This document shows, in pieces, positions 7,329 through 13,613 of a DNA stretch of 13,613 nucleotides; within the stretch, counting starts at the first letter, position 1; each line of letters opens with the position of its first letter. The notes beneath the pieces were generated by a model. The model had not been told where the DNA came from, ran no database searches, and saw only the letters and a program-made list of their open reading frames with translations. The DNA is from Nitrososphaerales archaeon TH1920. GTDB taxonomy: Archaea > Thermoproteota > Nitrososphaeria > Nitrososphaerales > Nitrososphaeraceae. The DNA lies in the NCBI GenBank assembly GCA_014523495.1, contig JAATVM010000160.1, positions 1 through 13,613 on the forward strand, in the 5' to 3' direction. Made by a program: the position numbers and the translations under genes.

Positions 7329-7604
7329 AGGAATAATTGCTATTTATCAAGTTTCTGACATGTGATTTCGCCAGCCTAACTTTCGTTGATCAATCAAATC
7401 TAAAATCGAAAAGTATGTGTAATTTTGGAATGAATAAAACTGATAAGATCTAGAGGGACAAACTCCTAACTCAAGATCTACTTCATACTGACTTCAGTAG
7501 GGCTATTTCCGTCATTGTTTGTCCTTTACTATTACATTTATGGATACTTAAAAATTAGATTGTAAATAGGAAAATTGAATGCCATGATGTGAAATTTAAT
7601 TTTT
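7329..7604. other. Gene-free spacer with inverted repeat; candidate small structured RNA
   Basis: The 276-nt gap separates the TrmB-like gene from the unknown gene upstream of Pelota, both on the minus strand. It holds no credible ORF. GGACAAAC (7456-7463) and GTTTGTCC (7517-7524) pair over 8 bp, extendable by A-U and G-U pairs to about 11. Inside the loop, CTACT and AGTAG can also pair, and ACTGA-CT-TCAGT (7487-7498) is a near-palindrome. AAGATCTA is repeated at 7445-7452 and 7473-7480. The strand of any transcript is unknown. A T-run on the minus strand (near 7551-7555) may end the TrmB-like transcript. Confidence 0.3.
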
Positions 7605-8372
7605 TTACTTTGAACTTGCATCAGACCATAAATAGCTAAAGTATTCCTTGGCAAATCCTGCCAAACCAATATGATTCGCCCATATTGCTACTGGCTCTAC
7701 AGACCCTCTTTCGTTTCTTCCATTTCCAAGCAAGATCATAACCTGATTCATATCACCTATAACTCCTCCGCCAAACATATTATTCTTAATTTTAACCTCC
7801 GCGACTCTGGATATCGTGACTATAGTTTCCTTACTTGTATTGTCAGAGACCAAAACTGCAATTTTTACACCTTTTTCTGATAGTGTTCTTAATGTAGCTT
7901 GAATGATACCGACAATGTTTTCTGCTCCTTGCGGTAGTGCAATAAGTAATTCCTTCTTACAGTTTTGAATTATCTCCTGAACTTTATTAGCTATATTGTA
8001 TAACCCCATTACGACCCATATTTCAGGCCTTTCCTTAATACCTGTTTTTTCATAAATAGGCATTAGTTCTTGTATTATTAACTCATTATTGGAGTCCATC
8101 TTTTTTTCAATCAATGTTCTTGTAGTTTCTGTTGCGGTCAGTGGTGAATTTGGAAAGAATTTTTGGGGCCGGGAACTGTTAGATTCAACCCATCCAGTCT
8201 CCTCTAACGAATTTAGAACTTCGTATATCTTTGAATACGGCACATTTGATTTTTTACTTATCTCAGAGGCTGCCATCGAACCATTTTCTAGCAATGAAAC
8301 GTAAACCTTTATTTCATAACTTCCTAAACCTATCTCCTCCATTGCTTTCTTGGTCTTGTCAGATAAACTCAT
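7605..8372 (-). CDS. TrmB family transcriptional regulator
   Basis: A 255-residue DNA-binding regulator. The N-terminal winged helix-turn-helix spans about residues 8-77 (AMEEIGLGSYEIKVYVSLLE; ASEISKKSNVPYSKIYEVLN; GWVESNSSRPQKFFPNSP), followed by a helical linker (about 80-110) and a C-terminal domain (about 115-250) with KKELLIALPQGAE and KGVKIAVLVSD, typical of the phospholipase D-like regulatory domain of TrmB proteins. It is shorter than the sugar-sensing Thermococcus TrmB (about 340) and lacks the extra C-terminal sugar-binding part, so the ligand is unknown. The ATG at 8372 has a TATA-like TATATAT (8404-8410) placed to give a leader of only a few bases. It is divergent from the Tes-like gene across 152 nt holding an inverted repeat, which suggests that it controls itself and its neighbour. 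Confidence 0.92.
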   Translation of the reverse strand: MSLSDKTKKAMEEIGLGSYEIKVYVSLLENGSMAASEISKKSNVPYSKIYEVLNSLEETGWVESNSSRPQKFFPNSPLTATETTRTLIEKKMDSNNELIIQELMPIYEKTGIKERPEIWVVMGLYNIANKVQEIIQNCKKELLIALPQGAENIVGIIQATLRTLSEKGVKIAVLVSDNTSKETIVTISRVAEVKIKNNMFGGGVIGDMNQVMILLGNGRNERGSVEPVAIWANHIGLAGFAKEYFSYLWSDASSK

Positions 8373-8524
8373 AACAATGATTAAACTGGATAATAGGACA
8401 TGGTATATATCTTAGTTGTAGGATTTGCTTCGATTTAAAAGCAAACTAATCACCATATTATTTGTTACATTATATTTATATATGAAATATACAAATTCGA
8501 CATGATTAACCTAGGTGAGATTGA
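8373..8524. promoter_or_regulatory. Divergent TrmB/Tes promoter region with candidate operator
   Basis: Minus-strand TATA-like box at 8404-8410 for the regulator; plus-strand TATATTTATATA at 8471-8482 for the radical SAM gene, predicting a start near 8503 and a leader of about 20 nt that carries the Shine-Dalgarno AGGTGA at 8513-8518. An exact inverted repeat, TTTGCTT (8424-8430) - 8 nt - AAGCAAA (8439-8445), sits between the two boxes and is a reasonable operator for a dimeric winged-helix regulator. Its use by the neighbouring TrmB protein is inference. Confidence 0.55.
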
Positions 8525-10237
8525 GTGGAACTAATACAAATATCCAATCGTACGGTAAATAAGATTAACACAGACAAGAGAACTATTAGATTTACTCAGA
8601 GTATCTGTCCTGATTGCAATATGATTCTTGATGCCGAAGTCTTTGAAAGGGAAGGAAAAGTCTTCATGACAAAAACCTGCCCTACACACGGAGAATGTGA
8701 GGAATTATACTATGGCTCATACAAGATGTATAATAAATTTAGCACATATTGGATGGATGGAAAAGGTGCACATGCGCCAAATGTTATGGTAGATAAATGT
8801 GCATGCCCAACTAACTGTGGCTTATGTACAAATCATCTGTCACATTCGGGACTTGCCAATATGATAGTCACAAATAGATGCGATCTTACTTGTTGGTATT
8901 GTTTCTTTTACGTTAAGAAGGGATTAGAAGGCGCTTATTTGTATGAACCTACCCATGAACAAGTTAGAGCCATGATGAAAACTTTAAAGGCGGAAAAACC
9001 AATAGCTGGAAATTCAATTCAAATCACAGGTGGTGAACCCATGCTGAGAGATGATATCACAGATATCATTAGGATTATGAAAGAAGAGGGTGTCGATCAC
9101 GTTCAAATGAATACTAATGGAATTAAATTAGCACTTTCGCCAGAGACCATGCGTCAAGTAAGAAACGCTGGAGTAAGCAATCTCTATTTATCATTTGACG
9201 GAGTAACTCCAAGAACAAATCCAAAGAATCATTGGGAAGTTCCCTATGCTCTAGAATCTGCAAGAAAATGTGGAACTACTGTAGTGTTTGTTCCTACAGT
9301 AATAAAGTCCATTAACGATCATGAGCTAGGTCCAATTATAAGATACGCTCAAAAACATCTTGATGTAGTTCATGCAGTAAATTTCCAACCTGTTTCATTA
9401 ACTGGTAGAATGGGTAAAAAAGAACGTGAGAAATATCGAATTACGATTCCAGACTGTATAGAAAGAATACAGGAACAAACAAACGGAGAAATTTCAACCG
9501 ATGATTGGTTTCCTGTTCCATCCTGTATGCCACTAACAAATGTTATTGAAGCATTTAGTAAAAAACCAAAATATGAACTATCAATTCATTTCGCTTGTGG
9601 TGCTGGAACCTATGTATTCGAAGATACTGAAACAAAGAAGTTAATTCCACTTACGTCATTTGTTGATCTCAAAGGTGTTTTGGAATATTTCGAAGAAAAA
9701 GCAGAAGAGATCAAATCAGGTGCTAATAGATATTGGACAATGTTGCAAGTTGTAAGAAAATTAAATCAATTTGTCGATAGAAACAAACAGCCTCATGGAT
9801 TGGATCTTGCAAAGATGTTCTCTAGCATATTACTGAAGCGTAATTTTGATTCTGTAGGTTCATGGCATGTTCGTTCACTCTTCTTAGGCATGATGCATTT
9901 TCAAGATAAATATAACGAAGATCTTGAAAGATTACAGAGATGTGATATTCATTATTTGACTCCTGACTTGCGCATTATTCCATTTTGCGCATTCAACGTA
10001 ATTCCAGAATGGTATCGAGATAGAATTCAAAAGAAATACAGTATTCCAGTTGAAGAATGGGAAAAAGCTCATGGACAAACTCTTGAAGCTGGTTTATATC
10101 GTGGCATTATGAGAAGAGGTAAACCTGAAGCACAAATGGGCTGTGCAATGTCTGAAATGCACAAGGCAGCTGCAGAATCAATGGCTAATGACGATCACAA
10201 GGCTGTTGAATTAAGAAACGGAATGGCTGGCGCCTGA
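8525..10237 (+). CDS. tes: Radical SAM protein, tetraether lipid synthase (Tes) type
   Basis: A 570-residue protein of the COG1964-type radical SAM group that includes Tes, which joins the isoprenoid chain ends of archaeal diether lipids through carbon-carbon bonds to make macrocyclic and tetraether (GDGT) membrane lipids. The N-terminal metal-binding region has C28xxC31, C52 with PTHG, C58, then C92, C94, C98 and C101 (DKCACPTNCGLC), consistent with auxiliary iron-sulfur clusters. The radical SAM motif is C119xxxC123xxC126 (NRCDLTCWYC), followed by TGGEP at 168-172 for SAM binding. C-terminal cysteines occur in RCDIHYL, FCAFNV and GCAMSE. The start is GTG at 8525, fixed by an in-frame TGA immediately before it and by AGGTGA 6 nt upstream. 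It is divergent from a TrmB-like gene. The family is firm; the exact reaction is inferred, since archaea often have several homologues. Confidence 0.9.
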   Translation: MELIQISNRTVNKINTDKRTIRFTQSICPDCNMILDAEVFEREGKVFMTKTCPTHGECEELYYGSYKMYNKFSTYWMDGKGAHAPNVMVDKCACPTNCGLCTNHLSHSGLANMIVTNRCDLTCWYCFFYVKKGLEGAYLYEPTHEQVRAMMKTLKAEKPIAGNSIQITGGEPMLRDDITDIIRIMKEEGVDHVQMNTNGIKLALSPETMRQVRNAGVSNLYLSFDGVTPRTNPKNHWEVPYALESARKCGTTVVFVPTVIKSINDHELGPIIRYAQKHLDVVHAVNFQPVSLTGRMGKKEREKYRITIPDCIERIQEQTNGEISTDDWFPVPSCMPLTNVIEAFSKKPKYELSIHFACGAGTYVFEDTETKKLIPLTSFVDLKGVLEYFEEKAEEIKSGANRYWTMLQVVRKLNQFVDRNKQPHGLDLAKMFSSILLKRNFDSVGSWHVRSLFLGMMHFQDKYNEDLERLQRCDIHYLTPDLRIIPFCAFNVIPEWYRDRIQKKYSIPVEEWEKAHGQTLEAGLYRGIMRRGKPEAQMGCAMSEMHKAAAESMANDDHKAVELRNGMAGA

Positions 10238-10284
10238 AACATTTTTAGCTCAGGCAACTAACTTTCTTTTTTTACCTGTTTTTT
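10232..10284 (+). terminator. Hairpin plus T-tracts after the Tes-like gene
   Basis: GCCTGA (10232-10237) and TCAGGC (10250-10255) form a perfect 6-bp stem with a 12-nt loop. The TGA stop codon itself is the inner half of the left arm. T-tracts follow at 10267-10273 and 10279-10284. Archaeal termination depends mainly on the T-tracts, so the hairpin may add only modestly. Confidence 0.5.
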
Positions 10285-10353
10285 ATTTGTAGTATATCCT
10301 AATGAATATTATGAAGTATTTTTTTAAGAATTTTAGACAGAAACCAGAATAAG

Positions 10354-10361
10354 GTTTAATT
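10354..10361 (+). promoter_or_regulatory. TATA-like box of the enoyl-CoA hydratase gene
   Basis: GTTTAATT is centred about 27 nt before the ATG at 10385, so the transcript would begin at or near the start codon. No Shine-Dalgarno is seen before the ATG (TTTTCACA), which agrees with a leaderless message. Confidence 0.5.
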
Positions 10362-10384
10362 GAACGCAGTTTCAAATTTTCACA

Positions 10385-11245
10385 ATGTCTAATATGAAAT
10401 ATATTCAATTAGAACCGCAAGGGGAAATCGCTCTACTCCGAATCAATAGACCAGAGGCTCTCAATGCGATGAATATCGATGTGATCTCTGAACTTTCTCG
10501 GACAGTGGATATACTAGGCGCAGATGAAAGTATCAAAGTTGTGATAATAACAGGTTCTGGTGAAAAATCCTTCTGTGCAGGTGCGGACATATCATACATG
10601 GTAAAGATAGATCCAATAACTGCAGAAAAGTATGCATCATCAGCACAATCTGTTTTGAACAAGATTGAACGGCTAGAAAAGCCAGTGATAGCCGCTGTAA
10701 ACGGATATGCGCTTGGAGGCGGTTGTGAATTAGCGATGGTTTGCGATATTAGAATTGCATCAAGTAATGCAAAATTAGGTCAACCGGAAGTAACAATTGG
10801 AATTCCACCTGGATGGGGAGGCACACAAAGGTTGATGAGACTAGTTGGGCCTGCAAAAGCGAAGGAATTAGTTTTTACGGGCAAGATGATATCTGCGGAT
10901 GAAGCGTTTCATTTAGGCCTCGTAAATAGTGTAATAAGTCTAACCTCTGATGATAATTTACCTCCAGAAGCGGCTAAGGGCAATGTTGAGAAAGAAAAAG
11001 AACGAAACAGTCAGATAGCAAAATTGCTTAATAATAAACTCATGAACGAATGCGTTAGTTTGGCCAAGCAAATTGCAAAGAATAGTTTCAACGCTGTAAA
11101 AGTAAGTAAAATGTTGATAAACAGGGGTATGGATGCAGATTTGAATACGGGGCTCAGATTGGAGATATACGGGTGGTCTCTGTGTTTTGCGCATGAGGAT
11201 AGACAAAAGATGATGTCTGAATTTCTGAACAAAAGCAAGAAGTAA
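10385..11245 (+). CDS. Enoyl-CoA hydratase/isomerase (crotonase family)
   Basis: A 286-residue cytosolic enzyme adding water to trans-2-enoyl-CoA. In Nitrososphaerota such a protein serves the 3-hydroxypropionate/4-hydroxybutyrate carbon-fixation cycle as 3-hydroxypropionyl-CoA dehydratase and crotonyl-CoA hydratase; assigning this copy to that role is inference. Crotonase hallmarks: NRPEALNAMN (21-30), the oxyanion-hole segment FCAGADI (63-69), and NGYALGGGCELAMVCDIRIA (106-125). Both catalytic glutamates of hydratases are present, E115 (GGGCELA) and E135 (GQPEVTIG), which favours a true hydratase over an isomerase. Usual family length is about 255-260; here about 30 charged residues are inserted after HLGLVNSVIS, from roughly residue 189 to 218 (with PPEAAKGNVEKEKER), before the C-terminal helices. 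It stands alone, with a TATA-like box about 27 nt upstream, and converges with homoserine kinase 31 nt downstream. Confidence 0.93.
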   Translation: MSNMKYIQLEPQGEIALLRINRPEALNAMNIDVISELSRTVDILGADESIKVVIITGSGEKSFCAGADISYMVKIDPITAEKYASSAQSVLNKIERLEKPVIAAVNGYALGGGCELAMVCDIRIASSNAKLGQPEVTIGIPPGWGGTQRLMRLVGPAKAKELVFTGKMISADEAFHLGLVNSVISLTSDDNLPPEAAKGNVEKEKERNSQIAKLLNNKLMNECVSLAKQIAKNSFNAVKVSKMLINRGMDADLNTGLRLEIYGWSLCFAHEDRQKMMSEFLNKSKK

Positions 11246-11276
11246 TATAACATCATTCATCTCCATTTATTCCAAA

Positions 11277-12230
11277 TTAATATTTTGAAATTACTTTAGC
11301 CCCACTACTTGGATGACAAACGTAAGAACTACTCTGAATTTTAGAATCAACAAATCCCTGTTCCATTGCATTCCCTATTTTAGATGCATTTTTAGTGGAC
11401 TTTGTGAATGCAATCATTGATGGACCGGCTCCACTTATAGTAACTGCTAATGCACCAGAACGAAGTGCATTTGATCTTACTTTATCGTAACCATCAATGA
11501 GGATCTTTCTGGCAGGTTCTACTATAATATCATTTATCCCCTTCGTTATTAGATTGGTATCCTGAAGGAAAAAACCACTGACAATGATACATGCATTGGC
11601 CAAATTTTTTGTAAGATGATCAATTGGTATTTTTTTTGGAATCACACTTCTTGCCACTTTTGTTTTCTTAACTGGTGTTACCAAATTAGGAACGCAAACT
11701 ACGAGTATCAGGTCTTTTGGCGTATTTATTTTAATAAATTGTAGTGTAGGAAATGATCTAACAATTACAAATCCTCCAAATAATGAAGCTGCAACATTGT
11801 CATAATGTTTTACGCCAGCACTGCTTACTTCTCCTTCTGCAGCAAAATCTAATAATTCATTGTCTGTCAATTTACATTGAAAAAGTTCATTAAATGCAAT
11901 AACGGCGGCCGCACTGGATGCGGCACTACTTCCCAATCCCAATCCTATTGGCACGCCCTTGGTGATTTTAATCTCCAAGTCATCTTTAATCTTAAATTTT
12001 TGAGCTAATTTCATTACCGATAGACTTGCAGAATTTTCTCTAACTTTGGAAGGTATACTGGCATTATTATCCAATGCGATCCTCAATTTTCCATTCTTTG
12101 TTGCTAATTTACTGATAGATACCTTATCATAAAAAAGATCTAGTCCAAGACCAAATACATCAAAGCCAGGACCTAAATTAGCAGTTGATGAGGGTGCAGC
12201 TGCTACACAGAATTCAAATGTTTCTTTCAT
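11277..12230 (-). CDS. thrB: Homoserine kinase (GHMP kinase family)
   Basis: A 317-residue cytosolic enzyme phosphorylating L-homoserine with ATP, the step before threonine synthase in threonine synthesis. GHMP kinase motifs in order: the N-terminal APSSTANLGPGFDVFGLGLD (residues 12-31), which is characteristic of ThrB; the ATP-binding loop PIGLGLGSSAASS (94-106); and the C-terminal SGAGPSMIAF segment. VKHYDNVAASLFGGFV also matches ThrB. Length is typical. The ATG at 12230 follows the GPN GTPase stop by 8 nt, with GGAGA inside the end of the upstream gene as a plausible ribosome-binding site, so the two genes form an operon. No other threonine-pathway gene is seen within the window. Confidence 0.95.
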   Translation of the reverse strand: MKETFEFCVAAAPSSTANLGPGFDVFGLGLDLFYDKVSISKLATKNGKLRIALDNNASIPSKVRENSASLSVMKLAQKFKIKDDLEIKITKGVPIGLGLGSSAASSAAAVIAFNELFQCKLTDNELLDFAAEGEVSSAGVKHYDNVAASLFGGFVIVRSFPTLQFIKINTPKDLILVVCVPNLVTPVKKTKVARSVIPKKIPIDHLTKNLANACIIVSGFFLQDTNLITKGINDIIVEPARKILIDGYDKVRSNALRSGALAVTISGAGPSMIAFTKSTKNASKIGNAMEQGFVDSKIQSSSYVCHPSSGAKVISKY

Positions 12231-12238
12231 CTACTATT

Positions 12239-12997
12239 TTAGTCTCCTTTTTCTTCACCCAGATTAAGTACCCTTGAAAGCGATGCAGTAAGATTCACCA
12301 TACCACTCATAGTTAAACTTGAAATAAGGATTGGGTTTTGAATAAGTTTATTTTTGAACAGAACCTGTAATAGATCCTTACTCAGAATTGAATATTCAAC
12401 GTTCTTTTCATTTTGCAACGAATCCTCAAGAGCTGATTTAGATGACCATCTAATTATATCCTGTAGTTTATCAATTACTAGATCCCTTTTTGTCATTACA
12501 TCTATCTGTGTTATATTCAAACGAAGTCTTACAGATGTTGCCATTAATGCAATTGAAATGAAATTGATTGGAGTAGATGATGCCAGAATTCCATCAAAGG
12601 TAAATATGTTTATCTTGTTGTCAGATTGAAAATTTGAAACAAAATATGGACCACTTGCCCTGAATATAAAAAGTTCAATCTGACCGGGAGTATCTACTAT
12701 TACAAAATCTGGATTCAAATTAAATACTTCCTCTTGAATTTCATTTAATTTTGTAGCTATCAAATCTGCAGCCATTATAAGTGCACCGTTTGGTCCTAGA
12801 TTATGCTCAGACATTATCTTGTCTATGTCAATATAATTTCTCACATCAACATCTGGCTCATAAGGCAGTGAAATGACACCCGGGTCAAGATTCAATGAGA
12901 TCGGATAGAAATTATTATCCTTATACCATTGTATGAGTTTGGATGTAAGAAGCGATTTACCAGAGCCGGCTGTCCCAGTAATGAAAATAGTTTCCAA
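12239..12997 (-). CDS. GPN-loop GTPase
   Basis: A 252-residue GTPase of the GPN family (PAB0955/XAB1 type). Eukaryotic members help assemble and import RNA polymerase II; the archaeal role is not well established. Motifs: Walker A G8-TAGSGK-S15, LNLDPGV (35-41), the diagnostic Gly-Pro-Asn loop at 68-70 (LGPNGAL), DTPGQIELF (102-110), TKRD (169-172) in the base-recognition position, and SSLTMSGM near the C-terminus as G5. The frame stays open a further 198 codons upstream, but that part runs antisense to the flippase-like gene and has no family similarity. I place the start at TTG 12997, directly before ETIFITG, because the Walker A strand begins there and a TATA-like box (13021-13030) is centred 28 nt upstream, fitting a leaderless transcript. 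Homoserine kinase follows after 8 nt. Confidence 0.93.
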   Translation of the reverse strand: METIFITGTAGSGKSLLTSKLIQWYKDNNFYPISLNLDPGVISLPYEPDVDVRNYIDIDKIMSEHNLGPNGALIMAADLIATKLNEIQEEVFNLNPDFVIVDTPGQIELFIFRASGPYFVSNFQSDNKINIFTFDGILASSTPINFISIALMATSVRLRLNITQIDVMTKRDLVIDKLQDIIRWSSKSALEDSLQNEKNVEYSILSKDLLQVLFKNKLIQNPILISSLTMSGMVNLTASLSRVLNLGEEKGD

Positions 12998-13076
12998 ATA
13001 TAATTGAAACAAGGAAGTGAATATATTAATTCTATTGATTATTATATGACTGTCCACTATTTTGCATTGATTAAGT
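12998..13076. promoter_or_regulatory. Compact divergent promoter, GPN GTPase and flippase-like gene
   Basis: Only 79 nt separate the two TTG starts. ATTAATATAT (13021-13030, minus strand) is centred 28 nt before the GPN start; ATTATATG (13041-13048, plus strand) is centred about 32 nt before the other. The boxes lie about 20 nt apart, so the two basal promoter complexes probably hinder each other. Confidence 0.45.
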
Positions 13077-13613
13077 TTGAAATGGAGAATAATTGCAGTT
13101 GCTGTAAGCCTTGTTCCATTCTTATTATTATTTGCCTTTACTCCTGTTTCTCCTGCAGATGTGTTCTCGGTAGGCGTACTACCATTCCTGCTTTCTGTAT
13201 CAGCTGTTATGGTTCGAATTTTATTACAAGCGTATAGGTTTAGGTATTTCATTAACCACTTCATTGGACCAAATATTAGCACAACTTTCAAAACTATGAA
13301 TGCCAGGATAGGCGGTGAATTCGTTACACAGACTACTCCATCTTTTATAGGTGGTGAAATAGTGAGAATTGCATGGCTAGTTAAAAACGGAGTTTCGACA
13401 GGAAAGGCTGCTTGGGTAGCAACTGCTGAAATAATCGCCGATGTTTTTGTAGGGAGTATTTTGGCATTCATTGCAGGTGTTGTGGCTATCTTTAGTGGTG
13501 GTTCCTTTATTGGTATTTTAATCATCATTGTTGCCATACCAACATTTGGATTCTGGTTTTCAGTAGTTGTTCTATCTGCAAACAGAAACATTCAGCTCCC
13601 CAAATTTTCCTTA
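13077..13613 (+). CDS. Flippase-like integral membrane protein (LPG synthase TM/UPF0104 type), 3' end missing
   Basis: The frame is open from an in-frame TGA at 13068-13070 to the end of the window, giving 179 residues from a TTG start at 13077; no ATG exists near the start, and this TTG begins a clean N-terminus (MKWRIIAVAVSLVPFLLLFA). Hydrophobic segments lie near residues 4-22, 31-50, 110-130 and 137-165. The loop sequence GGEFVTQTTPSFIGGEIVRIAWL (shortened here: QTTPSFIGGEIVR, about residues 76-88) matches the conserved signature of the lysylphosphatidylglycerol synthase membrane domain family, where the pattern P-x3-GG-[DE]-x-[VL]-R recurs. Full proteins of the family are about 300-350 residues, so roughly half is beyond the window. 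Related domains act in lipid modification or transfer; the substrate here is unknown. It is divergent from the GPN GTPase gene. Confidence 0.85.
   Translation, partial: MKWRIIAVAVSLVPFLLLFAFTPVSPADVFSVGVLPFLLSVSAVMVRILLQAYRFRYFINHFIGPNISTTFKTMNARIGGEFVTQTTPSFIGGEIVRIAWLVKNGVSTGKAAWVATAEIIADVFVGSILAFIAGVVAIFSGGSFIGILIIIVAIPTFGFWFSVVVLSANRNIQLPKFSL

Noticed and set aside
7574..7610. ATGATG-like box C motif near the end of the TrmB-like gene
   Set aside because: No matching D box or paired terminal stem was found at a suitable distance, so a C/D guide RNA is not supported.
10958..11266. Minus-strand frames opposite the end of the enoyl-CoA hydratase
   Set aside because: They overlap conserved hydratase coding sequence and have no family features.
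13205..13225. GGTTCGA sequence like a tRNA T-arm
   Set aside because: It lies inside the flippase-like coding region and no acceptor stem or anticodon arm surrounds it.
12998..13591. Upstream 198-codon extension of the GPN GTPase reading frame on the minus strand
   Set aside because: It is antisense to the flippase-like gene, has low-complexity Thr/Ile/Asn-rich composition without family resemblance, and the GPN family normally begins a few residues before Walker A.

Overview
The window is AT-rich and reads as a core chromosomal segment of an archaeon, most likely a low-GC member of the Nitrososphaerota (Thaumarchaeota). This placement is inferred from the gene set: archaeal EF-2 and Pelota, an ESCRT-III/CdvB-type division protein, a TrmB-family regulator, a GPN-loop GTPase, a tetraether-lipid synthase-like radical SAM protein, and an enoyl-CoA hydratase of the type used in the thaumarchaeal 3-hydroxypropionate/4-hydroxybutyrate cycle. 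Many genes seem to start with TTG or GTG, and several lie about 27 nt downstream of a TATA-like box, as expected for leaderless archaeal transcripts. I see no mobile element, CRISPR array, tRNA or rRNA.

Layout. 1-1605 (+): 3' part of EF-2, cut by the window edge. 1765-1989 (+): a 74-residue Cys/His-rich zinc-binding protein. 2024-4520 (-): an operon of an M3-like zinc metallopeptidase followed by a ZnT9-like cation diffusion facilitator. 4707-5753 (+): an ESCRT-III/CdvB paralogue, then CutA1. 5776-7328 (-): an unrecognised 148-residue protein followed by Pelota. 7329-7604: a spacer with an inverted repeat that might be a small structured RNA. 7605-8372 (-) and 8525-10237 (+): a TrmB-like regulator divergent from a Tes-type radical SAM protein, with an inverted repeat between their promoters. 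10385-11245 (+): enoyl-CoA hydratase with an extra segment of about 30 residues. 11277-12997 (-): a GPN-loop GTPase then homoserine kinase, 8 nt apart. 13077-13613 (+): the start of a flippase-like membrane protein, cut by the window edge.

How the genes work together. Translation is represented by EF-2 (elongation) and Pelota (rescue of stalled ribosomes). Membrane and division functions are represented by the tetraether synthase, the CdvB paralogue and the flippase-like protein. Central metabolism is represented by the hydratase and homoserine kinase. The parts most worth following up are the TrmB/Tes divergent unit with its candidate operator, the peptidase-transporter operon with a perfect palindrome beside its promoter, the unknown protein upstream of Pelota, and the structured spacer. 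None of this is proof of a new system; most of the window is ordinary archaeal housekeeping.
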